DNA of 64,000 bases. Source: an uncultured Collinsella sp. (lineage in GTDB: Bacteria; Actinomycetota; Coriobacteriia; Coriobacteriales; Coriobacteriaceae). Positions 53,735-62,240 of this stretch are shown one piece after another (position 1 is the first letter of the stretch; every line of letters begins with the position of its first letter). The stretch lies in assembly GCA_902494085.1 (NCBI GenBank), contig CABURU010000001.1, positions 124,001-188,000 on the forward strand, read 5' to 3'. The notes below the pieces were generated by a model. It had not been told where the DNA came from. It saw only the letters and a program-made list of their open reading frames with translations, and did no database searches. The translations under genes and the position numbers were made by a program.

Positions 53735-56221
53735 CTATTCGCTACCGTCCCCAGCGTTTTCGCGGTCGTTGGCAAGCATTGCCGCGCCGGCGACCGTTGT
53801 CGCTACGGCGGCGGCAGCGAGCCCGGCGGCAATGCCGGAGCCGTCGCCCGTGTCGGCGAGTTTTCCGCCCGAGTTCTTGCCCTTGTTGCCCTTACCGTTC
53901 TTATCAGCGCTGCCTGCGTTGGAACCCGTGCCACCGTCGGTGCCGGTGCCGCCTGCACTGCTCGAGGCCGCTACGGTAAAGCTCGCGGCTCCGTCATTAG
54001 CAAGCTTGTAGTTTTGCGCCGCGTCGCCCAAAAGACCGTTCGCGCGCACCCAGTACGTTCCCGCGGTAAATGCCTCGCCCTCGACCATTGCCGTGCCCGG
54101 AGCGCCGTCCGCGTCGTGCACAAACTCGAGCTGAGCCGTGCAGGCATCGTTTTCGAGTTTGCCCTCGAGCAGCGCCGCGACCTTTGTGCGCACATCCTCG
54201 CCGGCCTTAAGGCCTTCGAGCCCCTCAAAGTGGGGTGTCAGTGCGCGCGGATCGATATCGATGGGCACGGATCCCTGCAGCCCCGTAACGGTCTCGTTGC
54301 CCAAGGCGTCGACATCCACGTATTCGATGGTAAACGCATGGCCCGAAGCCGCCACGTTGAGTACGTTGCTGCTGTCGACAAGGCGGAAATGGCCCTCGCC
54401 AACGGTCTTGCCATCCTGGAGCGAGGCATCGCTCAGCGAGTCGCCGTACGTCATGCGCATGCGGGTCGGGAGGCAGCACGAAGCCGACTGCGTGTGCTTC
54501 GTATCGTAATTGTAATTGCGCTGGTAGATGCTCCGGGCCAGCGCCGCATCAACAAAGTCGGATGCGATGATGCCAATGTGCTTGAGGTAATCTGACTTTG
54601 TATCCTCGGTGCCGCTGGGATTGATGTACGGGCTCTTGTACAGATGCTCGTTGACTACTCGTGCCGAGGTAAAAGGATTGCCTCCGTGCGACAAGCCCGT
54701 GCAGCTGGTGTAGTTGATAGACCAGCAACGCTCCTGGACTTGCACCTCGGCCCCGGCATCGTCCACGACGTCCACCTTGTTGCACGTGCGCCCGGTCGTT
54801 TCCTTCAGCGCATTATCGACCCAGCTGAGCTTGTCGGTTCCCGTGAGTTTGTACTTGTCCTGGGCATATACCTTGGTGCAATAGGGCTCTTCATTGCCCG
54901 TTTCCCCTATGGCTTCAAATCCCCGCGCGTCTTGGACGAGACACATCGACTGCCCGGAATGCGCCTTGATCTTGTCATCCCATTGGGTGAGGTCGAGGCC
55001 CCACGTGTGGCCGCTTACGCTGTTGCCGGCGAGCCCAAATCGACGCAGCAGGACGATCTTTCCGCGCACCTCGCCCAGCGTGGGGACGTGGCTCGACGTG
55101 TAGAACAGGTTGGGGTTATCGGCCATAACCTTGGCGAAGGCCGTCGTTATGCTTTCGTCGGTAGCCTCATCGTTGCCGCGCGATGCGAGCATGATGAGCG
55201 CTTCTGACGGGTTTTCGTTCAAAAACGTTTTGAAGTACCCGATGACATCGGAGAGATGCAGATAGTTCCCGTCTTTTTTGAGTAGGTAGAAAATCCCGTG
55301 GTCGATGCCGGGGTCATCGCCCTTTCCGAGCCGGATATCAAAATAGCGAATGCCTTCGAGCAACTGCGTGGGAATGTAATCCTGCTGGCATTTTACTTGC
55401 GAGGATTGGGGCTCAGTGTCGTTGTCCACGCTGCAGGTGCCCGAATCGTGCGTACCCGGGATGCTCAGCTCGTCGAGGAACTTGTTGTCGTCGACGTATT
55501 TCATCCAACATGGTCCGTCGACGTAGCTGCTGTACGTGATCCAGTCGAGGCTGCTAACCGTGGCATCGTTCTTTTTCATGTCGTAACCGATAAGTTCGAG
55601 CTCCCACGGAATGCTCTTACTCTTATGGCAGATCTTATTGTTGTCCTGGTCTTCGCCGTTCGATTCTATTGCCAGGTACTTAATGTCTTTTTTCTCGGTT
55701 TCTTTCTCGACCGTGCGGTCTCGGATGATATAGGTTCCGTTTGATTGACGCTCGAACGCAAAAGCGCGGCTGGGCTTGTTGTCATACTCGCCGCCCCATA
55801 CGTGGATGACCTTTCCATCTTTGTCAGAGTCGTCGTCGACCGACCAAATGCTGTAGCCCGTCTTTTTATGCTCTTCGAAATTGAGCAAGGTGCGGATAGC
55901 ATACCAGTTTGTATCGTCATTCTTGGTCGTTACGTTCTCAAGGATGAGCTTGCTGGACGTGCCGTCGTTAAACAGGTGGCAGACGTTGCCGCGAACGTTG
56001 CCGTCTTGGTTGACGCTCGCGGTGCGAAAATAGCCCGCGGGGCGAAGGCGAATGACGAAATTGTCGAGGCTGTCCGACGGTGCGGGTGTGTTGTCTGCAA
56101 ATGCCGCTCGCAGGGGAATGCCCGGCGCTGCGGTTTCGGGCAGGCTTGCAAGTGGTGACAACGCCGCAAGCCCTAGGCCCAGCGTAAACGCTCGGCGGCT
56201 GATGGCATGGTGTTCGGTCAT
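53735..56221 (-). CDS. Surface-anchored PI-PLC X-domain protein with lectin-like N-terminal domain
   Basis: 828 residues. N-terminus is a Tat-type signal (SRRAFTLGLGLAALSPLASL). About 50-210 resembles a ricin-type beta-trefoil (repeats such as YLAIESNGEDQDNN and SIPWELEL). The phosphatidylinositol-specific phospholipase C X domain covers about 230-580, with catalytic histidines in LSIPGTHDSG (His258) and DIRLGKGDDPGIDHGIF (His308). A Gly/Ser/Thr-rich spacer follows. The C-terminus has LADTG (788-792) before a hydrophobic helix, like a variant of the LPxTG sorting signal, though the final tail is not basic. Expected to act outside the cell on phosphoinositides or GPI-like substrates, possibly host-derived. 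GGAGAAG precedes ATG 56221. Confidence 0.85.
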   Translation of the reverse strand: MTEHHAISRRAFTLGLGLAALSPLASLPETAAPGIPLRAAFADNTPAPSDSLDNFVIRLRPAGYFRTASVNQDGNVRGNVCHLFNDGTSSKLILENVTTKNDDTNWYAIRTLLNFEEHKKTGYSIWSVDDDSDKDGKVIHVWGGEYDNKPSRAFAFERQSNGTYIIRDRTVEKETEKKDIKYLAIESNGEDQDNNKICHKSKSIPWELELIGYDMKKNDATVSSLDWITYSSYVDGPCWMKYVDDNKFLDELSIPGTHDSGTCSVDNDTEPQSSQVKCQQDYIPTQLLEGIRYFDIRLGKGDDPGIDHGIFYLLKKDGNYLHLSDVIGYFKTFLNENPSEALIMLASRGNDEATDESITTAFAKVMADNPNLFYTSSHVPTLGEVRGKIVLLRRFGLAGNSVSGHTWGLDLTQWDDKIKAHSGQSMCLVQDARGFEAIGETGNEEPYCTKVYAQDKYKLTGTDKLSWVDNALKETTGRTCNKVDVVDDAGAEVQVQERCWSINYTSCTGLSHGGNPFTSARVVNEHLYKSPYINPSGTEDTKSDYLKHIGIIASDFVDAALARSIYQRNYNYDTKHTQSASCCLPTRMRMTYGDSLSDASLQDGKTVGEGHFRLVDSSNVLNVAASGHAFTIEYVDVDALGNETVTGLQGSVPIDIDPRALTPHFEGLEGLKAGEDVRTKVAALLEGKLENDACTAQLEFVHDADGAPGTAMVEGEAFTAGTYWVRANGLLGDAAQNYKLANDGAASFTVAASSSAGGTGTDGGTGSNAGSADKNGKGNKGKNSGGKLADTGDGSGIAAGLAAAAVATTVAGAAMLANDRENAGDGSE

Positions 56222-56423
56222 AACTTCTCCATTCGCAGAGTGCGGTTATGCGATAGTTTTGGTCACTATACTGCCCAGATGTTTAAAGATGCTGGTTTAA
56301 TTGTCTGCGCGGCGCAATAAATCGGTGGGCGGACGTGTTGGGGTGTTTGTCGTTTTCGTACTGTTGCCACATTTGGGGCGGTTCCGGCGTCCGGCATCCT
56401 CGCGTTCGTCGGCTACAGGCATA

Positions 56424-56454
56424 AGAAAGGGAGGGTCGGTTTACCGGCCCTCCC
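56424..56454 (-). terminator. Rho-independent terminator of the first lipoprotein gene
   Basis: GGGAGGGTCGG / CCGGCCCTCCC stem with 4-base loop; on the minus strand followed by TTTCTT. The rest of the 56222-56526 gap shows no gene. Confidence 0.75.
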
Positions 56455-56526
56455 TGGGTACGAAGCGCTGGGGTACCGTCGCTTGTTTGCACTGCGACCG
56501 TGTTTCCCGTTGCGCTCGCCAGTCGC

Positions 56527-57120
56527 TTAGCGCTTGATCTCGATATCGTCGAGCTTGACGTCCATGGCCTCGGTCTTGGCCTCGGCGATGTCGTCGGCAA
56601 ATTCCAGAGACTTCATCATGGTCTCGACGGCGTCCTTGTGCTCCTCGACGTTGTCGATACGCACATACACACTGCCGCCGTCAACGTCGGTGAAGTATTC
56701 GGTCGTTACGCCGCCCGAGTGTGTATAGGAAGCGTTGCGCCAAGTCTTGCCGTTGTACTTGACGGGGTCATTCTCGGTCCACTCAAAGCTGGCATTCCAC
56801 TTTGCCTCGTAGTCGAACAGCTCGTCGGCGTTCTTGTCAGGATCGAAGACGGGGATGAAGCGATCGCTGGCGTGCTCGCTCTCGGTGAACTTAAACTGGG
56901 CCCTGTCGGCGGTGTCGCCGGCAACGTCGGTAATCTCGACGCCCTCGGGAACCTCGACCTTAAACCAAATGAAGTCGGTCCTCATATCCACGGCTGGCTT
57001 TTCTGCCCCGCCGCCACCGCCACTTCCGGTAGCGTCGCCGCTGCCACCGCAGCCCACCAGGGCAACTGCGGCAAAGAGACTGATGCAGAGGGTGAGAATC
57101 GCAAAGGCCTTCTTTTTCAT
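56527..57120 (-). CDS. Lipoprotein of unknown function, paralogue A
   Basis: 197 residues. Signal peptide with lipobox LVGC (Cys24), Gly/Ser-rich linker, then a domain starting DFIWFKVEVPEGVEITDV, with DRFIPVF, YNGKTWRNASY, YFTDVDGGSVYVRIDNV and ending DVKLDDIEIK. No known family was recognised. The same blocks, in the same order, are found in the next gene, so the two are tandem duplicates. Each has its own terminator and an identical 19-base motif upstream. Probably membrane-anchored and exposed on the surface. Confidence 0.85.
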   Translation of the reverse strand: MKKKAFAILTLCISLFAAVALVGCGGSGDATGSGGGGGAEKPAVDMRTDFIWFKVEVPEGVEITDVAGDTADRAQFKFTESEHASDRFIPVFDPDKNADELFDYEAKWNASFEWTENDPVKYNGKTWRNASYTHSGGVTTEYFTDVDGGSVYVRIDNVEEHKDAVETMMKSLEFADDIAEAKTEAMDVKLDDIEIKR

Positions 57121-57192
57121 GGTCGTGTCCTCCTCGATCTGTAACCGCCCATGGATTACCTGTCTTTACTGTACGCGTGGACGGCTCGCTAG

Positions 57193-57211
57193 GGTGGGCC
57201 ATGTGTCCCAT
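57193..57211 (-). promoter_or_regulatory. 19-base motif upstream of lipoprotein A (identical to 58168-58186)
   Basis: GGTGGGCCATGTGTCCCAT, containing an imperfect palindrome TGGGCCATGTGTCCCA, 73 bases before the start of lipoprotein A. The exact copy lies upstream of lipoprotein B. Likely operator or duplicated leader. Confidence 0.5.
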
Positions 57212-57257
57212 TCTGAGGGCCGGATTTGCGCCGTTAAGTGGCAATATGTTCGGGCGC

Positions 57258-57292
57258 AAAAGAGGGGAGGGCTGGTGCTGTCGGCCCTCCCC
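57258..57292 (-). terminator. Rho-independent terminator of the second lipoprotein gene
   Basis: On the minus strand GGGGAGGGC ... GCCCTCCCC hairpin followed by TCTTTT. Confidence 0.78.
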
Positions 57293-57361
57293 GGGTTGGG
57301 CGCCCGTTGTTTTAATGGGGCGCATGTGCGCGGGTGCGCGTAGGCGCGTGCGGGTGTCCCG

Positions 57362-57961
57362 TTACTTGATCTCGATGCTCGAAATCTCGACTTCGCGTGC
57401 CTCGGAAACTGCCTCTTCCATGTCATCGGGGAACTCGATGGAGTTGAGGAGTGCCTCGGCTTCTTTCTTGTGCTGGTCGAAGTTCGAGATGAGGACGTAG
57501 ACGCTTCCCGGCTCAACATCGGTAAAAAGCATGGTTGAGATGCCGCTGTTGTCCTCGTATGTTCCGACGAGCCACGTCCTGCCGTTATACTCGACGGACC
57601 CGTCATCCTTCCACTGGAACGTATCCCCCTTCTTTTCCGCCTGGTCGGCGTGGGATTCCTCGGCCGTCAGCGCTTTTTTCCAAACGGGGATAAAGCGATC
57701 GGCCGAGGCGTTCTCGTCTTCGGGGAAGGTGAGCTGGACCCTGTCGGCATTCTTGCCGGCAGAGTCGCTTACGCCGACGCCCTCGGGCATCTCGACCTTA
57801 AACCAGATGTAGTCGGTCTTCTTGGCGACGGGGGCCTTTTCCTTGCTCTCGCTCTTGGGGGCGCTGCCGCCGCCCGATGCGCTCCCGCCGCAGCCCACAA
57901 GGGCGAGCGCGGCAAAGAGGGCGATGCAAAGGGAAAGGATCGATAGGGTCTTTTTCATCAT
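57362..57961 (-). CDS. Lipoprotein of unknown function, paralogue B
   Basis: 199 residues from the first ATG of an ATGATG pair (57961), 8 bases after AAGGAGG. Lipobox LVGC, Ser/Lys-rich linker, then DYIWFKVEMPEGVGVSDS, DRFIPVW, YNGRTWLVGTY, LFTDVEPGSVYVLISNF and EISSIEIK, parallel to paralogue A. The open frame upstream is not supported. Divergent from fchA across 386 bases that contain the 19-base motif and no gene. Function unknown. Confidence 0.85.
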   Translation of the reverse strand: MMKKTLSILSLCIALFAALALVGCGGSASGGGSAPKSESKEKAPVAKKTDYIWFKVEMPEGVGVSDSAGKNADRVQLTFPEDENASADRFIPVWKKALTAEESHADQAEKKGDTFQWKDDGSVEYNGRTWLVGTYEDNSGISTMLFTDVEPGSVYVLISNFDQHKKEAEALLNSIEFPDDMEEAVSEAREVEISSIEIK

Positions 57962-58167
57962 GGTGGCGTCCTCCTTGTCTGTTAGTGACATCATGGCGCC
58001 GCATGTTGTTGGGGCGTTGTTTCCGTTTGCGGCGGATGTCTTTGTGCGTGGGTTGTGTGAGTACGTTAATGCATCCTTTCGTGGTTTGTGGTCGTTGCGC
58101 AGCCGTGCCCCAACGGGCTCCTTATTTATAGATATGCCCCGGTTTGTGCTGCCAGAGAGTCTCGAAA

Positions 58168-58186
58168 GGTGGGCCATGTGTCCCAT
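58168..58186 (-). promoter_or_regulatory. 19-base motif upstream of lipoprotein B (second copy)
   Basis: Exact copy of the motif at 57193-57211, about 205 bases before the start of lipoprotein B. Confidence 0.5.
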
Positions 58187-58347
58187 GCTTGCGTTGCCGC
58201 CGCCTATCGCGTGCCATAGAAATCAGCGATGGCCAGGTACGCTGACGCCCGTGTGCTTATGGGCTAGACTTAGCACCATTATGTGATCGATGCGGTCGGT
58301 CGGCGGTTTCCACCCGACCGATGTATATGACTTGAAGGTGCATGCGT

Positions 58348-58980
58348 ATGAGCCAAGAGATGATGGACAAGACCTGCCGCGGGTTTGCCGAGGCGCTTGC
58401 CGCGCGCGAGCCGGTTCCCGGCGGTGGCAGCGCGAGCGCCTTTGTGGGCGCGCTGGGCGCCTCGCTGTGCGGGATGGTTGCTCGCTATGGCGCGACGAAC
58501 CCCGCGCTTGCCGATCGCGCGGACGACTTGACGCGCGCGTTTGCCCAGGCGGATGAATTGGCTCAGGAACTTGTCGACTTGGTCGCCGAGGACGTTCGTG
58601 CCTACGGGCAGGTGTCGGCGGCGTATGGTGTTTCGCGTGAGGACCCTGCTCGAACGGCTGCGATTCAAGATGCGCTGCATGTTGCCGCCATACCGCCGTA
58701 TCGCATCATGGATGCGTGCGGTCGTGCGCTGGCGTTGCTCGAGGATATGGCTGACAAGGGATCGCGCCAGCTGCTGTCCGATGTGGCCTGTGGCGCCGTG
58801 TTCTGCCGTGCCGCCATGCAGGGCGCGAGTCTGACGCTCTTTGCCAATACCACGTCCATGAAGGATCGGGCGCGCGCCGAGGAGCTCGAGACGGCGTGTG
58901 ATGAGTTGCTCGACACATGGCTGCCGCGCGCCGATGCGCTGGCGCGCCGTGCCGCCGACGCTGCAAGAAAGAGGGGATAG
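58348..58980 (+). CDS. fchA: Methenyltetrahydrofolate cyclohydrolase / formimino-THF cyclodeaminase
   Basis: 210 residues, all-helical FTCD_C fold. In anaerobes such proteins interconvert 10-formyl-THF and 5,10-methenyl-THF, or release ammonia from formimino-THF. Signature PVPGGGSASAFVGALGASL near the N-terminus, plus DVACGAVFCRAAMQGA. ATG 58348 is preferred over 58342 by SD spacing (GAAGG). folD starts 2 bases after the stop, so they are one operon. No hutF/ftcD or glycine-purine degradation genes are nearby, which favours the cyclohydrolase role. Confidence 0.88.
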   Translation: MSQEMMDKTCRGFAEALAAREPVPGGGSASAFVGALGASLCGMVARYGATNPALADRADDLTRAFAQADELAQELVDLVAEDVRAYGQVSAAYGVSREDPARTAAIQDALHVAAIPPYRIMDACGRALALLEDMADKGSRQLLSDVACGAVFCRAAMQGASLTLFANTTSMKDRARAEELETACDELLDTWLPRADALARRAADAARKRG

Positions 58981-58982
58981 CC

Positions 58983-59837
58983 ATGGCTGAGCTACTGAAG
59001 GGTGCTCCCGTCGCCCGCGCTTTGACTGAGGAGCTCGCTGCCCGCTGCGCTGCGCTGCGCGAACGCGGTGTTGTTCCGACGCTTGCTATCGTGCGTGTGG
59101 GTGAACGCGAGGACGACCTATCCTACGAGCGCGGCGCCCTTAAACGCTGCGAAAAGGTTGGCATCGAGGCGCGTCGCGTGTTGCTTCCTGCCGGTGTTTC
59201 GCAAGACGAGCTGTTGACGGCCATCGAGGACATCAATGCCGACTCGGCTGTTCATGGCTGTCTGATGTTTCGCCCGCTGCCCGCCGGCCTTGACGAGAAC
59301 GCCGTCGCCGCAGCGCTCGATCTCGCCAAGGACGTTGACTCCATGACGCCGGCTTCGCTGCTCACCACGCTTTCGGGGCGCGGCGAGGGTTTTGCCCCCT
59401 GCACAGCTGAAGCCGTGCTTGCTTTGCTGGATCATTACGGCGTTGAGCTGGACGGCGCCAAAGTTGCCGTGGTCGGACGCTCACTGGTAATTGGCCGCCC
59501 CGTTGCCGCCATGCTTACGGCGCGCAACGCAACCGTGACGACGTGCCATACGCATACGCGCGATCTTGCCGTCGAGTGCTGTGCTGCTGACATTGTGGTT
59601 GCCGCCGTTGGACGCGCGCGCACGATTGGCGTGGATGCCGTTCGCGAGGGCCAGACGATCATTGATGTGGGCATTAACTGGGATGAGGACGCTGGCAAGC
59701 TGGTGGGTGACGTCGATTTTGTTGCCGCGGAGCCGGTTGTTGGTGCCATCACCCCCGTGCCGGGCGGCGTGGGCGCCGTGACAACGGCGATTCTCGCCAA
59801 ACACGTGATCGAAGCGGCCGAGCGCGCATCGAAATAG
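58983..59837 (+). CDS. folD: FolD-family methylene-THF dehydrogenase, apparently without cyclohydrolase residues
   Basis: 284 residues, normal FolD length. The NAD(P) fold (VAVVGRSLVIGRPVAAML) and TPVPGGVGAVTTAIL are intact. In bifunctional FolD a Tyr is followed four residues later by the catalytic Lys; here Tyr48 is followed by Ala52 (SYERGALKRCEKVG). The Gln of the VQLPLP motif is Phe96 (MFRPLPAG), and KDVDGF reads KDVDSM (Asp119 kept). In the human enzyme that Lys and Gln are needed for cyclohydrolase but less so for dehydrogenase activity. With FchA encoded next door, the likely role is dehydrogenase only. ATG 58983 has AGAGGGG upstream. Confidence 0.88.
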   Translation: MAELLKGAPVARALTEELAARCAALRERGVVPTLAIVRVGEREDDLSYERGALKRCEKVGIEARRVLLPAGVSQDELLTAIEDINADSAVHGCLMFRPLPAGLDENAVAAALDLAKDVDSMTPASLLTTLSGRGEGFAPCTAEAVLALLDHYGVELDGAKVAVVGRSLVIGRPVAAMLTARNATVTTCHTHTRDLAVECCAADIVVAAVGRARTIGVDAVREGQTIIDVGINWDEDAGKLVGDVDFVAAEPVVGAITPVPGGVGAVTTAILAKHVIEAAERASK

Positions 59838-59868
59838 GCGTTTTGAAGCTGTTTGAGGGGTTAGTTCT

Positions 59869-60109
59869 ATACCCCGTGGACAGAAAATGCCAAATATGAG
59901 TAGTGTTGCCAAGATAGTCACATATATTTTAGGTTAATTTGGCTCTCTAACGATATTTATTATCGATAGAGAGCCTATTTTATTGGACCTATGGGGAATT
60001 ACATCATCTAATTTTTGAACAAATGTAGACTTCCGACACCCATGCGTAGCAAAATTGCTGTTACTAAATTGGTGACAGTACTCATATTTGGCATTTTTTG
60101 ACCACAGGG
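59869..60109. mobile_element. AT-rich MITE-like element with ~36-bp terminal inverted repeats
   Basis: Left end (59869-59904) and right end (60073-60109) are inverted copies sharing AAATGCCAAATATGAGTA and an ACCCC..GTGG tip, with few differences. The 241-base unit is far more AT-rich than its surroundings. It contains a strong hairpin GGCTCTCTA/TAGAGAGCC (59939-59972) followed by a T/A-rich run, and no gene. It fills the folD-dipeptidase gap. No clear target duplication is seen. A transposase-dependent element is the simplest reading, but a regulatory repeat cannot be excluded. Confidence 0.65.
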
Positions 60110-60192
60110 GTTGCCGGTGCCGTGGTTTCGCCCTTTTTGCGTCGAAGCGATACACTGTTGCCGTTTGATTTCTTCGCTCAAGGAGGATGCGC

Positions 60193-61716
60193 ATGCCGTG
60201 CACAACGATTCTGGTCGGTAAGAACGCGAGCTACGACGGGTCGACGCTTGTCGCGCGTAACGAGGACTCGTCCAACGGGGTGTTTGAGCCCAAGCGTATG
60301 CGCGTGGTGCATCCCGACGAGCAGCCGCGCGTCTACACGAGCGTCCTGAGTCACCTGACCATTGAGCTGCCCGACAACCCCATGCGCTACACGAGCGTTC
60401 CCGACGTCATTCCCGGCCACGGCATCTGGGCCGAGGCCGGTTTCAACGAGCTCAACGTTGGCATGTCCGCAACCGAGACGCTCACCACCAACGAGCGCGT
60501 TCGCGGCGCCGATCCGCTTGTGGACTACGTGCCCGCCAAGGGCAACGAGGGTGAGGACGGCTATGTGCCGGCGCAGCCCGGTGGCTTGGGCGAGGAGGAC
60601 ATGGTGACCCTGGTGCTGCCGTATGCCAAGTCCGCCCGCGACGGCGTGCGTATTCTGGGCGAGCTGCTCGAGCGCTACGGCACCTACGAGAACAACGGCA
60701 TCGCCTTTAGCGACGTGGACGAGATCTGGTGGCTCGAGACCATCGGCGGTCACCACTGGATCGCCAGGCGCGTGCCTGACGACGCCTATGTGACCATGCC
60801 CAACCAGCTGGGCATCGACAGCTTTGACCTGGACGACGCCGAGGGCGACCAGGCCGACCACATGTGCTCCGCCGACCTGCGCTCCTGGATGGCCGAGTGG
60901 CATCTGGACCTGACGCTGGGTGTCGAGGGCGACGGTCCGGCTGCGGTCTTTAACCCGCGCGAGGCCTTTGGTTCGCACAGCGACAGCGACCATGTCTACA
61001 ACACGCCGCGCGCCTGGTACATGCAGCGCTGCCTCAACCCCAGCGACGTGTGGGATGGCCCCGACGCCGACTACACGCCCGAGAGCGACGATATCCCCTG
61101 GAGCCGCGTGCCCGAGCGCAAGGTGACCATCGAGGACATCAAGTACGTACTCTCGAGCCACTACCAGGGCACGGAGTACGACTGCTACGGCAGCAAGGGT
61201 ACGCCCGCCACGCGCGGCGCCTATCGCCCCATCGGCATCAACCGCAACAGCCAGCTTGCCGTGCTGCAGCTGCGCCCCTATGCGCAGCCGGCCTATCGCG
61301 CCGTGCAGTGGATGGCGTTTGGCTCCAACTCGTTTAACGCGCTGGTTCCGCTGTACGCCAACGTCGAGACCATGCCCGAGTACTATGCCGACACGCAGGC
61401 TCGCGTAACGTCCGAAAACTTCTACTGGGCCAACCGCCTGATCGGCGCCCTGGCCGACGTCCGTTTCCATGAGTGCGGCCGCGCTGTGGAGGACTATCAG
61501 GAGAAGGTCGGTGGCATGGGTCACAAGCAGATCCATGACGTCGACGCTGCCGTAGCCGCTCTGCCCGAGGCCGAGGTGCCTTCCGAGCTTGCACGCGCCA
61601 ACGAGGCCTTTGCCGAGCGTGTTCGCGTGGAGACCGATGCCCTGCTGGGCAAGGTGCTCTTCACCACGAGCAGCGCCATGAAGAACTCTTTCGCGATGAA
61701 CGACAACGTGAGGTAG
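60193..61716 (+). CDS. C69-family dipeptidase (PepD type)
   Basis: 507 residues. N-terminal-nucleophile hydrolase: after removal of the leader, Cys3 in MPCTTILVGK becomes the catalytic N-terminus. Family blocks follow: DGSTLVARNEDS, MSATETLTTNERV, EIWWLETIGGHHWIARR, FGSHSDSDHVYNTPRAW. Cleaves a broad range of dipeptides. ATG 60193 is chosen because AAGGAGG lies 6 bases before it; ATG 60187 is too close to the SD. Probably cytoplasmic: no signal peptide. Its promoter must lie in or just after the AT-rich element. Confidence 0.92.
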   Translation: MPCTTILVGKNASYDGSTLVARNEDSSNGVFEPKRMRVVHPDEQPRVYTSVLSHLTIELPDNPMRYTSVPDVIPGHGIWAEAGFNELNVGMSATETLTTNERVRGADPLVDYVPAKGNEGEDGYVPAQPGGLGEEDMVTLVLPYAKSARDGVRILGELLERYGTYENNGIAFSDVDEIWWLETIGGHHWIARRVPDDAYVTMPNQLGIDSFDLDDAEGDQADHMCSADLRSWMAEWHLDLTLGVEGDGPAAVFNPREAFGSHSDSDHVYNTPRAWYMQRCLNPSDVWDGPDADYTPESDDIPWSRVPERKVTIEDIKYVLSSHYQGTEYDCYGSKGTPATRGAYRPIGINRNSQLAVLQLRPYAQPAYRAVQWMAFGSNSFNALVPLYANVETMPEYYADTQARVTSENFYWANRLIGALADVRFHECGRAVEDYQEKVGGMGHKQIHDVDAAVAALPEAEVPSELARANEAFAERVRVETDALLGKVLFTTSSAMKNSFAMNDNVR

Positions 61717-61815
61717 GGATTTCTCGTCGATCGAATAGTGCTAAAACGCTTTGTCGCTTTCGCTCAATCTTGGGTACAAGAACGCCAATGCAGTTGTTTG
61801 TGATTGGAGACAACC

Positions 61816-62232
61816 ATGGTTATGAAACTCGATCAGCTTGTTAACGGCGCCATTAACGTGGGCTTTGGCGCTGCCGCCGTTGCTGTCGAAGGCGGCAAGA
61901 AGGTCCTCGACGACCTTAATACCAAGGGCGAGCAGGTTCGCAAGGACGCCGGCACCCCCGATATCGCCCGTAGCGTGTCCGACATGTTCGAGCAGGCCGG
62001 CGGCACCATCTCCGACCTGACCGAGCGTCTGGGCATGCAGGGCGAGACCGCGGCCCAACGCGTGCTCGACGAGCTCATTCTGGCTCGCGTCCGCGTTATG
62101 ACCGCGCCCGAGCGCACGGCCTTCCTGGCCCATGTGCGCGACATCGTCGATTCGGTCGAGGACAACGTGACCTCGGTGCCCGTCGAGTCTGTTGAGGCCG
62201 ACGATGCGAAGGATACCGAAGAGGCCGAGTAG
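61816..62232 (+). CDS. Small helical, phasin-like protein upstream of UbiB-type kinase
   Basis: 138 residues from ATG 61816 (TTGGAG 6 bases before). A Gly/Ala-rich start (LVNGAINVGFGAAAVAVEGG) is followed by amphipathic helices (KKVLDDLNTKGEQVRKDAG; SVSDMFEQAGGTISDLTERLG; ARVRVMTAPERTAFLAHVRDIVDSVEDN) and an acidic end. The pattern recalls phasin/PhaF-type proteins that coat granules or membranes. It lies 8 bases before the UbiB-type gene, so the two are co-transcribed and may work together on the membrane. Function unknown. Confidence 0.7.
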   Translation: MVMKLDQLVNGAINVGFGAAAVAVEGGKKVLDDLNTKGEQVRKDAGTPDIARSVSDMFEQAGGTISDLTERLGMQGETAAQRVLDELILARVRVMTAPERTAFLAHVRDIVDSVEDNVTSVPVESVEADDAKDTEEAE

Positions 62233-62240
62233 CAGCGCAG

